From the NCBI RefSeq assembly GCF_014199615.1, contig NZ_JACHOB010000002.1:310001-374000 (forward strand): a stretch of DNA of 64,000 nucleotides, read 5' to 3'. A program made the position numbers and the translations under genes. The DNA is from Parvularcula dongshanensis (GTDB lineage Bacteria > Pseudomonadota > Alphaproteobacteria > Caulobacterales > Parvularculaceae). The stretch's first letter is position 1. Every line of letters begins with the position of its first letter. Below the pieces are notes generated by a model. That model did no database searches, was not told the origin of the DNA, and saw only the letters and a list, made by a program, of their open reading frames with translations. This document shows positions 18,774 to 27,048 of this stretch, piece by piece.

Positions 18774-19742
18774 ATGACGAGCGCCAGCGAGCCGGTTGAC
18801 GTATCGATTATCTTTCGGTCTCTCAACGAGGAGCGTTGGCTCGGCGCCGCGCTTGATGCATGCCGACGTCAAAAGACGGATGGCCTTATTGTCGAAACCA
18901 TTTTGGTGGACAGTGGCTCGATTGATCGAACGGTCGATATCGCCGAGGCGAATGGCGTGGAGGTCGTGACCATCCCGCAGCATCGCTTTACTTTTGGGCG
19001 CAGTCTGAATTGGGGGTGCGAAGCGGCTCGAGGTCGGATCTTCGTCTTCATCTCAAGCCACTGCATCCCGACACATGACCGCTGGCTAGCGAATCTGATT
19101 GCGCCGCTGCGCGAAGGACATGCGGCTTACGTGTATGGTCGGCAGGTCGGACACGACACGACGAAGTTTTCCGAGAAGCAGATCTTCGCGAAGTACTTTC
19201 CGGAACAAAGCCAGGTTCCGCAGGATGGCTTCTTCTGCAACAACGCGAATGCGGCGATCCTGAAAGAAATATGGGAGAATCATCGGTTTGACGAGCAGTG
19301 CACGGGGTTAGAGGACATGGTGCTCGCGAAGCATCTGACCACCATTGGCTACGAGGTCGGCTACGTCGCTGAAGCCCCTGTCTACCACATTCATGACGAG
19401 ACGCTTCGTCAGACCAGAAATCGGTACTACCGCGAAGCGCTTACCTTACGTGACATCATGCCGAACATCCATGTGGGGCGACGTGACAGCCTTAGGTACT
19501 TCGCCGCTGGCGTCTGGCACGACTGGATCGAAGCTCGTCGAGAAAAGCGGCTGCTGAACGAACTACTCAGTACGGTGAAATTCCGCGCTGCGCAGTTCTG
19601 GGGCACCTACAAGGGCCACAATGAGAACCGGCGCTTGTCGCGCGCCGAACAGGAGGCCTACTACTATCCACGTGTTGCGACTGGCGAACGCGCCGCCAGT
19701 ACAGCACAGCTTGATGCTGGTCGCATCGAGGTGCAATCATGA
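18774..19742 (+). CDS. GT2-family glycosyltransferase (rhamnosyltransferase-like)
   Basis: 322 aa. The GT-A domain starts VDVSIIFRSLNEERWL (8-23), with VDSGSIDRTVDIA (about 44-56) and FISSHCIP (about 92-99). TGLEDMVLAKHL (about 183) is the late acidic motif. This pattern fits rhamnosyltransferase-type GT2 enzymes, though the donor cannot be fixed. It begins a plus-strand operon; the next gene overlaps its stop (ATGA at 19739). Confidence 0.82.
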   Translation: MTSASEPVDVSIIFRSLNEERWLGAALDACRRQKTDGLIVETILVDSGSIDRTVDIAEANGVEVVTIPQHRFTFGRSLNWGCEAARGRIFVFISSHCIPTHDRWLANLIAPLREGHAAYVYGRQVGHDTTKFSEKQIFAKYFPEQSQVPQDGFFCNNANAAILKEIWENHRFDEQCTGLEDMVLAKHLTTIGYEVGYVAEAPVYHIHDETLRQTRNRYYREALTLRDIMPNIHVGRRDSLRYFAAGVWHDWIEARREKRLLNELLSTVKFRAAQFWGTYKGHNENRRLSRAEQEAYYYPRVATGERAASTAQLDAGRIEVQS

Positions 19743-20443
19743 GCCTCGACGTGACAGCCCTCCTACCAATGAAGGCTAACAGCGAGCGGGTTCGCGGTAA
19801 GAACTTCCGTCCGATTGCTGGCAAACCGCTCTTCCGTTGGATCCTAGATGCTCTGCTTGAAGAGCCTCGCATCAGCCGGGTCGTGATCAACACCGATGCG
19901 TTGTCCGAGCTTGCGGCGGCCGGTTTGGAAGGCGGTTCAGACGAACGCATCGTTCTACGCGAACGGCGGCCTGATCTTCGTGGCGACTTCGTATCGATGA
20001 ACTTGGTTCTTCAGGACGATGTACACGCTATTGGCGGCGACGCCTACTTCATGACCCACACCACCAATCCCCTTCTTTCGGCCGCCACGATCGGTGACAT
20101 GATCGATCAGTACGAAGAGGCGCTGGCCACTAAAAGGGCCGATAGTTTGTTCTCGGTCAACCGCTTACAAACACGATTCTATACTGGTGCTGGTACACCG
20201 ATCAATCACGACCCGAACGATTTGATCCGGACCCAGGACCTCGAACCCTACTTTGAGGAGAACTCCGTTGCCTACCTCTTCAGCCGCGAGAGCTTCGCCA
20301 AGACCGGAGCACGCATTGGACTGAAGCCTCTCTTGTACCGTACTCCTCCGTTGGAGTCGGTCGACATTGACGAAAGGTCAGACTGGTACTTAGCGGAAAG
20401 CCTTCTACTGCGTGGTCCCGCCCCATCGGAGGCGTTGCTATGA
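19739..20443 (+). CDS. Acylneuraminate cytidylyltransferase-family protein (CMP-sugar synthetase)
   Basis: 234 aa. LLPMKANSERVRGKN (8-22) is the CTP-binding P-loop-like motif of NeuA/KdsB enzymes, in the variant MKxNSERVxGKN form. SVDIDERSDWYLAE near the C-terminus is the family's end motif. Such enzymes transfer CMP to 2-keto-3-deoxy sugar acids (sialic, legionaminic, pseudaminic acid, Kdo). No NeuB-type synthase or sugar-acid isomerase lies in the window, so the sugar is unknown. The ATGA overlap on both sides puts it in one operon with a GT2 and a hydroxyacid dehydrogenase. Confidence 0.85.
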   Translation: MSLDVTALLPMKANSERVRGKNFRPIAGKPLFRWILDALLEEPRISRVVINTDALSELAAAGLEGGSDERIVLRERRPDLRGDFVSMNLVLQDDVHAIGGDAYFMTHTTNPLLSAATIGDMIDQYEEALATKRADSLFSVNRLQTRFYTGAGTPINHDPNDLIRTQDLEPYFEENSVAYLFSRESFAKTGARIGLKPLLYRTPPLESVDIDERSDWYLAESLLLRGPAPSEALL

Positions 20444-21369
20444 AGCCGCGTGTGCTAGTCACATGTCCGCCCATGCTTCGACTGTTTGAGGAGTTCGGCG
20501 ATGACTTCGACGCCGCAGGGCTCGAAGGTTGCCCAGGCGACGTGACCCAGGTCCTAAGCGAAGATGAGTTGATCGATCTCCTGCCCGGCTATGACGGCTG
20601 GATCATCGGAGACGATCCTGCATCCGAACGCGTCCTAGACGCAGGAGGCAGTCGGCTACGAGCGGCGGTGAAGTGGGGCGTTGGCGTTGATAACGTCGAC
20701 TTCGCAGCCTTCGAACGTAGAGGCATTCCAATCACGAACACGCCGGGGGTGTTCGGTCGCGAAGTCGCGGACGTCGCGGCAGGTTACGTCCTTGGTCTCG
20801 CTCGGTCTCTATACCGGATCGACCGAGAGGTGCGAGCGGGTGGGTGGCCGAAACCTGCTGGCGTGTCTCTATGGAACAAGCGCTGTGGTATCGTCGGATT
20901 TGGCGATATCGGGCGCGAGACGGCTCGTCGCTGCTTGGCGTTCGGAATGGAGGTCATTGCTTATGACCCAGCTTTCGTGGCCGTCCCCGACCTCGAAGTA
21001 CGAGCGGCTGTGTGGCCAGAAGCGATCGAGACGCTCGACTTCTTGATCTTTACTTGCCCTCTGAACGTGCATACGGCCGGCATGTTCAACGATAAAATCG
21101 TCGACCGCGTAAAACGGGGACTTTTTGTCGTGAACGTCGCTCGTGGTCCTATTATTCGGGAGCAGGCGCTCCACAGGGGTTTGCAGTCGGGTGCAATCGC
21201 AGCAGCGGCTCTAGATGTCTTCGAAACGGAGCCCCTGCCTACTGAGAGTCCGCTACGTACCTACGGCGATTGTATCTTCGGCTCACACAATGGATCAAAC
21301 ACGGTAGACGCCGTTCGGCGCGTAAGCCGAACCGCGATCAAGCATATGGCCGAGTTCCTCAAGAATTGA
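20440..21369 (+). CDS. D-isomer-specific 2-hydroxyacid dehydrogenase
   Basis: 309 aa. VGFGDIG (152-158) binds NAD; the catalytic R in NVARGPI (about 231-237), E in DVFETEPLP and H in GSHNGSNT are all present, as in phosphoglycerate dehydrogenase. It lacks the C-terminal ACT or ASB domains of SerA, so a role in serine synthesis is not indicated. Its overlap with the CMP-sugar synthetase gene suggests a sugar-acid step, such as reduction or oxidation of a 2-keto group. Its end overlaps the convergent lactonase gene by 11 bases. Confidence 0.82.
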   Translation: MKPRVLVTCPPMLRLFEEFGDDFDAAGLEGCPGDVTQVLSEDELIDLLPGYDGWIIGDDPASERVLDAGGSRLRAAVKWGVGVDNVDFAAFERRGIPITNTPGVFGREVADVAAGYVLGLARSLYRIDREVRAGGWPKPAGVSLWNKRCGIVGFGDIGRETARRCLAFGMEVIAYDPAFVAVPDLEVRAAVWPEAIETLDFLIFTCPLNVHTAGMFNDKIVDRVKRGLFVVNVARGPIIREQALHRGLQSGAIAAAALDVFETEPLPTESPLRTYGDCIFGSHNGSNTVDAVRRVSRTAIKHMAEFLKN

Positions 21370-22255
21370 GTAAGAGTGCCGCGCGGTCGCTCGGCATGCC
21401 GATCGTATCGGTTTCGTAGACGAACACGCTTCCGGAGAGAGGCCAACTTTCTAACTGGGCGGCCGATAGATCGCGTCGTGCGCTCGTTACGAAGAGGTGC
21501 CTGAAGCCTGGGCCTCCGAATACGGGACAAGTCACATGCGGCGCAGGGACAGCGAGTTCGCATAGATGCTCCCCACCCGGCGAGTAGCAAGCCACGGCCC
21601 CCTTCCCCCACAATGCGACCCAAAGACGCCCAAAGCTGTCCGTTACCGCACCGTCGGGCGAGCCGTCCTCGACTTCTACAAAGATTTCCCAGTCGGGTGG
21701 GCGATCCGATGACGGATCGAAATGGGCTTGTACGATCGTACCTGTCCCAGAGTCCGCATGATAGACCGTCTTCCCGTCCGGCGACCAGCAAAGACCGTTC
21801 GAGATCGCGAGACCTCGACGCATGGTAACGATCGTCCCGTTCCCGTTCAGGCGATAGAGTTTTCCCGACGGGTTGCCCGCAAACGACCCTTCGTGCATGG
21901 AACCGGCCCAGAACTGACCGCTCGGATCGACACGCCCGTCGTTCAGCCGGAGGCCGGCTCCTATGTCCGTTGGCCGCGAGATCCAAGCCACGCTCTCTTC
22001 TTCGAGGTCCCAAATGCCGAAGCCCTCGTCGAACGCGCACAGAAGGCGATCCTCGGTGCCGTCCAAGAACGCGAATGCGCAGAGGCGATACGGCGTTGAG
22101 TAACGTTTGATCCGAAGGTCTGGCCAAGAAGCTCTGCACAGCCGCCTACCGATGATGTCGGCCCACCACACCGTGTTGTCCGTATCGCGCCACAACACGC
22201 CTTCCCCCAGCGTATCGCCACTTTCGATCGTGTACACTAGCCGTACGTCAAACAA
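21359..22255 (-). CDS. SMP-30/gluconolactonase-like sugar lactonase
   Basis: 298 aa, a six-bladed propeller by family. GEGVLWRD (17-24) supplies the metal-binding Glu; RLNDGRVDPSG (about 102-112), ISNGLCWSPDG (about 151-161) and the SPDGAVTD region (about 199) carry the other ligands. The family hydrolyses sugar lactones such as gluconolactone or arabinolactone. The start is a TTG at 22255, with a run of ten G on the coding strand ending nine bases upstream, in the place of a ribosome site. A later GTG at 22237 is possible. With the SDR enzyme encoded divergently, it could form a sugar to lactone to aldonate route. Confidence 0.82.
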   Translation of the reverse strand: MFDVRLVYTIESGDTLGEGVLWRDTDNTVWWADIIGRRLCRASWPDLRIKRYSTPYRLCAFAFLDGTEDRLLCAFDEGFGIWDLEEESVAWISRPTDIGAGLRLNDGRVDPSGQFWAGSMHEGSFAGNPSGKLYRLNGNGTIVTMRRGLAISNGLCWSPDGKTVYHADSGTGTIVQAHFDPSSDRPPDWEIFVEVEDGSPDGAVTDSFGRLWVALWGKGAVACYSPGGEHLCELAVPAPHVTCPVFGGPGFRHLFVTSARRDLSAAQLESWPLSGSVFVYETDTIGMPSDRAALLLNS

Positions 22256-22263
22256 TTACTAGT

Positions 22264-22273
22264 CCCCCCCCCC
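22264..22273 (+). repeat. C10 homopolymer tract upstream of the lactonase gene
   Basis: Ten consecutive C on the plus strand lie in the divergent gap between the lactonase (start 22255) and SDR (start 22392) genes. In the lactonase sense this is G10, ending nine bases before the TTG start. Confidence 0.75.
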
Positions 22274-22391
22274 GCGCTGGTGCGGCACGCAGTCGAATGT
22301 ATATCAACCGGTTCGATGCTTCTCGCTAGGGTTTTCAGCCGCGTGCGCATGTGGTCTATCGACTGTCTCTGGAGGGCAGCGGGACGATGGA

Positions 22392-23165
22392 ATGACGAAA
22401 TCTCTAACGGCCCACTATCCGAGCCTAGCTGCCAAACGGGTCTTCGTCACCGGTGGCGCGACGGGAGTTGGCGGTTCGGCCGTTGAGGCGTTCGCGAGCC
22501 AAGGGGCGCTGGTCGGCTTTGTCGACAAGAATGTGCGCGCCGGGGAGGCGTTGTGCGGTCGGGTTCAAGCGGCGACTGGGAACGAACCGTGGTTCGCGCC
22601 GGTCGACGTGACAGTCGAGGGCGCCCTAGCGGAGGCGATCCGTACCTTCGCGGAGGATCGCAACGGCCTTGACGTTCTCGTAAACAACGTTGCCAACGAT
22701 GCCCGGCATGACCCAATGGACGTCACGTTGGAACGGTGGCGCGAGAACTTCAGCGTCAACGTCGATGCTGCGTTCTTCGGCGCACAGGCGGCGTTGAAGC
22801 TTATGATACCTGCCGGTGGTGGGGCGATCATCAACATCTCTTCCATCAATGCGCTGCTAGGGTTCCCGAACATGCCGGGATACATTACGGCCAAGTCAGC
22901 ACTCTTGGGAATGACAAAGGCGCTGGCGAACGAGTACGGGCCTGCAGGAATCCGCGTGAACGCCGTCCTACCAGGTTGGGTGGCCACTGAACGTCAACTC
23001 GAGACCTGGCTCACGCCCGAAGCAGAAGCAGAATGGTCAACACGCGTCGCTCTGAAGGGTCGGATAGAACCCAGCGACGTCGCAAACCTAATCCTGTTCC
23101 TGAGTTCGAACGACAGTCGGATGATCACAAGCCAGTTCTTTATAATCGATGCAGGACGAACTTGA
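22392..23165 (+). CDS. Short-chain dehydrogenase/reductase
   Basis: 257 aa, classical SDR. TGGATGVGG (20-28) binds NAD(P), NNVAN (98-102) is the structural motif, and S151/Y164/K168 in ISS and YITAK form the active site. D45 after the second strand (VGFVDKN) suggests NAD preference. The substrate is unknown; the neighbouring sugar lactonase suggests an aldose dehydrogenase. It overlaps the downstream GT2 gene by 17 bases. Confidence 0.87.
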   Translation: MTKSLTAHYPSLAAKRVFVTGGATGVGGSAVEAFASQGALVGFVDKNVRAGEALCGRVQAATGNEPWFAPVDVTVEGALAEAIRTFAEDRNGLDVLVNNVANDARHDPMDVTLERWRENFSVNVDAAFFGAQAALKLMIPAGGGAIINISSINALLGFPNMPGYITAKSALLGMTKALANEYGPAGIRVNAVLPGWVATERQLETWLTPEAEAEWSTRVALKGRIEPSDVANLILFLSSNDSRMITSQFFIIDAGRT

Positions 23166-24201
23166 CCGCCAACAGGTACGAGGCGCCATCTCGTGCTCGT
23201 CTCTCAGCATAATTATCATTAATTATAATGCAGGGTGTCGCCTGAAACGATGTCTTGCAGCATTGGCGCGGCAAAGCGATCCGCACTTCGAGGTCATCGT
23301 TGTAGACAATGCCTCTTCTGATGACTCTCAAGAAGTTGTCAAATCGCCCTTCCGTCTCGTTCGATCGGACGACAATTTGGGCTTTGCGGCAGGATGCAAC
23401 CTCGGCGTACGGCACGCAGCTAGCGAATGGATAGCTTTCTTGAACCCGGATGCTTACCCGGATGCACGGTGGGTCGCGGAGTTGAGATCGGGAATGGAAC
23501 GCTTTCCCGGTGTCGATGCGTTTGGTTCGACTCAGCTGACAGCGGGCGTGGAGGACCAGATCGATGGTCTGGGAGACGCCTATTTCGTGGCAGGGCAGCC
23601 GTTCCGTGGCGGGTTCGGCCAACGGCGCGTGGGATCTTTTCCGGAAGGAGAGGTCTTTGCGCCTTGCGCCGCTGCAGCTCTATGGCGTCGCAAGACATTC
23701 GTTGACTTAGGCGGTTTCGAAGAACGCTTCTTCTGTTACGGCGAGGACGTCGACCTCGGGTACCGACACCGGCTAGCAGGTGGTCGGTGCGTTCAACTCA
23801 GGGATGCAATCGTCGCACATGAGGGCTCCGGAATTAGCGGTCGGCACTCAGCGTTCACAGTGTACCACGGTCATCGAAACCGTATTTGGGTATTCCTACG
23901 CAATACTCCTCTCCCAATTCTGCTGGTTGCCTTCCCAGCACACATTCTGCTCAACTTGCTACTCGTCTTTCAAACCGCACGTCACGGTCAGGGAAACGCC
24001 TACCTGCGTGCCGTCCGCGACGCAGTTCGCGGCGCTGATCCCTTCCTCTCGGAGCGTAGAACGCTTCATGCAGATGCAGTACCGTGGTGGCGAGTTGCAC
24101 GCGCACTTACGTGGTCGCCTCTAGCCGTCCTACGACGCTCTCCCAAGGTCTGGAACAACGCAAGCGTGCAGTTCGAGCAGCGTACGCCAGCACGAAGTTA
24201 G
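23149..24201 (+). CDS. GT2-family glycosyltransferase
   Basis: 350 aa. The GT-A domain starts SLSIIIINYNAG (18-29), with VVDNASSDDS (about 45-54), FLNPDA (about 96-101) and GEDVDLGYRHRLAGG (about 198-212). A hydrophobic stretch at about 255-278 may be a membrane association helix. The pattern resembles WbbL-type rhamnosyltransferases, without proving the donor. It is the last gene of the glycan locus, ending 10 bases before the tRNA gene. Confidence 0.85.
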   Translation: MQDELDRQQVRGAISCSSLSIIIINYNAGCRLKRCLAALARQSDPHFEVIVVDNASSDDSQEVVKSPFRLVRSDDNLGFAAGCNLGVRHAASEWIAFLNPDAYPDARWVAELRSGMERFPGVDAFGSTQLTAGVEDQIDGLGDAYFVAGQPFRGGFGQRRVGSFPEGEVFAPCAAAALWRRKTFVDLGGFEERFFCYGEDVDLGYRHRLAGGRCVQLRDAIVAHEGSGISGRHSAFTVYHGHRNRIWVFLRNTPLPILLVAFPAHILLNLLLVFQTARHGQGNAYLRAVRDAVRGADPFLSERRTLHADAVPWWRVARALTWSPLAVLRRSPKVWNNASVQFEQRTPARS

Positions 24202-24210
24202 ACGTCGTTT

Positions 24211-24297
24211 TGGTACGGGTGGTCGGGTTCGAACCGACACTCTGTCACCAGAACCGGATTTTGAGTCCGGCGCGTCTACCAATTCCGCCACACCCGC
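24211..24297 (-). tRNA. tRNA-Leu(CAA)
   Basis: The minus-strand sequence folds as a long-variable-arm (class II) tRNA: acceptor GCGGGTG with CACCCGT (a G-T pair at the end), anticodon stem CCGGA/TCCGG with loop CTCAAAA (anticodon CAA), T arm GTCGG-TTCGAAC-CCGAC. The CCA end is encoded (24211-24213). It marks the right edge of the glycan locus, with its 3' end facing the locus. Confidence 0.95.
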
Positions 24298-24382
24298 GAG
24301 GCGATCATCGTTTAACCGAACGTCACGCCTTGTCGATAGGGGTGTTGTAGGCAGATCGCTGCGGCGCCGCTAAGGCGGGCCG

Positions 24383-25105
24383 GTGACAAGGAACGATGAC
24401 GACATGCTCTCGACCGACGCGGCGCGATCTGACGAAGACGAGGCGCCCGCCGGGGCAGGTGAGCCTGAGGACGTCACCGCCCTGATCCTTCTGACGCTCG
24501 ACAAGGCGGCCGCCGTCGAGGGGAAGGCCGACGTCTCGCTCGGCCGCGTGCTCGACAGCCTCGACGAACGCGGCTTCGGCCTCCTCCTTCTGGTCCTGGC
24601 CCTACCCTGCTGCATTCCCTTCCTCTGGGGCATTCCGCAGGTCGTCTCGCTGCCCATGCTCGCGGTCGCCTTCCAAATCGCGCGCGGCGCCCATAGGCCC
24701 TGGCTGCCCGCTTCGCTGCGGGCACGCCGCTTCTCGGTCGAGCGGATGAAAGCGTCCGTTACCCGCGTTCACCGCTACATCGGGTGGATCGAGCGCCTCG
24801 CGAGACCCCGGCTTTCCGCCGTGGTCGAGGGCGCCGGGCTCAGGATCGTCGGCGCGCTGCTTCTGGTCCCCACGATCTCAATCCTCATGCCGTTTCCGGG
24901 GTCGAACACGGCCCCCGGCATCGGGGTCGCGATCGTCTCGGTCGGCCTTCTCGAGAAGGACGGCCTTTTGACCCTCGCCGGGCTCGTCTTCGGCCTCGCC
25001 TGGGTCGTCTTCCTGGTCACGATCTTCGTCCTCCTCGGGGCGGAGGCGACTTCCATCGTCAAGGAGTTCACGCGTGGCCTCGTCTCGGGCACCTTCGGGG
25101 GATGA
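24383..25105 (+). CDS. exoD: ExoD family membrane protein
   Basis: 240 aa. The N-terminal 30 residues are acidic and variable; the rest has three or four membrane segments with ALPCCIPFLWGIPQ (about 73-86) and MPFPGSNTAPG (about 168-178), which are typical of ExoD. Rhizobium ExoD affects exopolysaccharide production and alkali resistance; its biochemical role is unknown. The frame opens with GTG at 24383; an in-frame ATG at 24404 is an alternative. It overlaps the DsbB-like gene by ATGA and is back in GC-rich core DNA. Confidence 0.85.
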   Translation: MTRNDDDMLSTDAARSDEDEAPAGAGEPEDVTALILLTLDKAAAVEGKADVSLGRVLDSLDERGFGLLLLVLALPCCIPFLWGIPQVVSLPMLAVAFQIARGAHRPWLPASLRARRFSVERMKASVTRVHRYIGWIERLARPRLSAVVEGAGLRIVGALLLVPTISILMPFPGSNTAPGIGVAIVSVGLLEKDGLLTLAGLVFGLAWVVFLVTIFVLLGAEATSIVKEFTRGLVSGTFGG

Positions 25106-25713
25106 GGGTGACGAGCGGCCGCGCGACGCTTGGGCACCTTTCGCGCGAGGAGCGCGCTCGGCAGCGTGCCGCCATGGCCGCCTCGACGCCCCTGACCCCG
25201 ATGCGTGCTCTCGGCATCGCCACCCTCGCCAGCGGGGCGCTCCTCGCCGGCGCGCACGCCTTCGAGCGCTTCGGCGGCCTTGCCCCTTGCGCGCTTTGCC
25301 TTGAGCAGCGCGAGGTCCACTGGGCTGCTCTCACCGTCGCAGGCGTCATGCTGTTCTTCGCGAGGGCGGGGGCGGCCAAGGTCGTCGCTGCCGGGCTCGG
25401 CGCGCTCTGCGTGGTCTACCTCTTCTCCACCGGGCTCGCAGCCTACCACGCTGGGGTCGAGTGGGGATTCTGGAAAGGGCCTTCCGGTTGCGCCGCGACG
25501 GGTTTGGGGGACGGACCGAGCGTTGGGGATCTTCTCTCCGGGCTTGATGCGCCGGGCCCGAGAGGCCCCGCTTGCTCCGAAGCGGCCTGGCGCCTCGGTG
25601 GCGTGTCGATGGCGGGCTACAACGTGCTCGCCTCGGCCTCGCTCGCGGCGGTGTGCCTGCTCGCCTGCGTCGCGTTTGCGCGGCGCCTTTACGCACGCCC
25701 CCTCGCCGCCTAG
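25102..25713 (+). CDS. DsbB-family disulfide bond formation protein
   Basis: 203 aa, four membrane segments. C63 and C66 in CALCLEQRE are the first redox pair; C129 and C157 in the periplasmic loop are the second. GVSMAGYN near 166 is typical of the alphaproteobacterial type. It would reoxidise DsbA with quinone as acceptor. The ATG at 25102 overlaps the exoD stop and is preferred, but a later ATG near 25174 would remove an unusually long N-terminal tail. Confidence 0.85.
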   Translation: MRVTSGRATLGHLSREERARQRAAMAASTPLTPMRALGIATLASGALLAGAHAFERFGGLAPCALCLEQREVHWAALTVAGVMLFFARAGAAKVVAAGLGALCVVYLFSTGLAAYHAGVEWGFWKGPSGCAATGLGDGPSVGDLLSGLDAPGPRGPACSEAAWRLGGVSMAGYNVLASASLAAVCLLACVAFARRLYARPLAA

Positions 25714-25722
25714 CTCTTCGCC

Positions 25723-26250
25723 ATGTTGCTACGTCGCCGCACCGCCGAGATGCTCCGCGTCGACCACGCCGGAGAGTACGGTGCGGTCGCGATCTATCAG
25801 GGCCAAAGAGCCGTCTTCGAACGCCTGCCGCACAAGGCGCGGATGACTGCCCTTCTGCAGGAGATGGAAGAAGGCGAGCAGCATCACCTCGCTGCCTTTG
25901 ACGGCCTTTTGAACGAGCGCCGGGTCCGCCCCACCCTCCTCGCCCCCTTGTGGAACGCCGCCGGCTTCGCGCTCGGCGCGGGCACCGCGCTCCTGGGCGA
26001 GAAGGCTGCCATGGCCTGCACCAGCGCGGTCGAAAGCGTGATCGAGGGCCACTACAAAGAGCAGGCGGACGAGCTCGGCGACCAGGAGCCCGAGCTGCGC
26101 GGCACCTTCCTTCAGTTCCGCGAGGACGAGCTCGGCCACCACGATACGGCGATCGCCGAGGGTGCAGAGCAGGCGCCGGGCTACCGGCTCCTGAGCGCCG
26201 CTATCAAGGCGGGATGCCGAGCGGCGATCCGGGTGACGACGAAGGTCTAG
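25723..26250 (+). CDS. coq7: COQ7-type 2-polyprenyl-3-methyl-6-methoxy-1,4-benzoquinol hydroxylase
   Basis: 175 aa, the di-iron carboxylate COQ7 family. RVDHAGEYGA (12-21), EMEEGEQHH (47-55), ESVIEGHY (about 103-110) and EDELGHHD (about 133-140) supply the Glu/His iron ligands. It catalyses the late C6 hydroxylation in ubiquinone synthesis at the inner membrane. COQ7 is found in alphaproteobacteria where UbiF is absent. It starts nine bases after the dsbB-like gene. Confidence 0.95.
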   Translation: MLLRRRTAEMLRVDHAGEYGAVAIYQGQRAVFERLPHKARMTALLQEMEEGEQHHLAAFDGLLNERRVRPTLLAPLWNAAGFALGAGTALLGEKAAMACTSAVESVIEGHYKEQADELGDQEPELRGTFLQFREDELGHHDTAIAEGAEQAPGYRLLSAAIKAGCRAAIRVTTKV

Positions 26251-26278
26251 GCCTTTAGCGCGGCGGGACTTGAAACCC

Positions 26279-26313
26279 GCGGGCTTCGCCGCTATCGCCC
26301 GCGCTCATTTTTT
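26279..26313 (+). terminator. Possible intrinsic terminator after coq7
   Basis: A GCGGGC/GCCCGC stem with a 12-base loop is followed by GCTCATTTTTT. The T run supports a terminator, but the stem is short and five bases separate it from the T run. Confidence 0.5.
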
Positions 26314-26364
26314 GTCACGAGGCTGGCCGCGTGTTCCGCGGCGCCCGAACCTGCCGAGGCTGTC

Positions 26365-27024
26365 ATGGCGACCGAAGCCACCGTTTTCGACTGTGAACTG
26401 CGCAAGCGCGCCGGGACCGGCGGCAGCCGTGCCGTGCGCCGTGACGGCTGGGTGCCGGCCGTCCTCTACGGCGGCGGCGAGGGCCCGGCCAACATCAAGC
26501 TGCGCTACAACCAGGTCCTGAAGGCCTATCAGACCGGCCGCCTGATCGACGTGCTCTCCAAGATCAGCGTCGACGGCAAGGAGCAGCAGGTCATCGGCAA
26601 GGAGATCCAGGTCGATCCGGTCAAGGACCTGCCGATGCATGTCGACATGATGCGTGTCGACGCCCGGACCCGCGTGACGGTCGCGGTTCCCGTCCACTTC
26701 GTCGGCGACGAGACTTCGCCCGGCCTCAAGTCGGGCGGTACGCTCAACGTCGTCCGCCACGAGATCGAGGTCGAGGCGCCCGCGACCGAGATCCCCGAGT
26801 TCTTCGAAGTGGACCTCGCCGCCGCCGAGATCGGCGACGTCATCCACGTCTCGACCGTCAGCCTGCCCAAGGGCGTCGAGCTGACGATCACCGATCGCGA
26901 CTTCACCATCGCGACGATCATCGCGCCGCGCGCCGTCACGGCCGCCGACGACGAGGACGAGACGCCGGACACGCAAGTGACCGAAGGCCCTGCAGGCGCC
27001 GAGATTGAAGGCGACGAAGAGTAA
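26365..27024 (+). CDS. rplY: 50S ribosomal protein L25/general stress protein Ctc
   Basis: 219 aa, the long two-domain L25/TL5/Ctc form. The N-terminal 5S rRNA-binding domain (about 1-95) has GTGGSRAVRRDGWVPAVLYGG (17-37 region) and the C-terminal beta domain (about 100-190) ends in an acidic tail. It binds 5S rRNA in the large subunit. In many alphaproteobacteria the pth gene follows; here a strong terminator follows instead. Confidence 0.95.
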   Translation: MATEATVFDCELRKRAGTGGSRAVRRDGWVPAVLYGGGEGPANIKLRYNQVLKAYQTGRLIDVLSKISVDGKEQQVIGKEIQVDPVKDLPMHVDMMRVDARTRVTVAVPVHFVGDETSPGLKSGGTLNVVRHEIEVEAPATEIPEFFEVDLAAAEIGDVIHVSTVSLPKGVELTITDRDFTIATIIAPRAVTAADDEDETPDTQVTEGPAGAEIEGDEE

Positions 27025-27048
27025 GCCTCTCCTTCTCGCCTTTCTTTC

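Noticed and set aside
24211-24297. A direct repeat of the tRNA-Leu 3' end at the left of the glycan locus
   Set aside because: I searched the left edge by eye and saw no convincing copy; integration at the tRNA remains a hypothesis.
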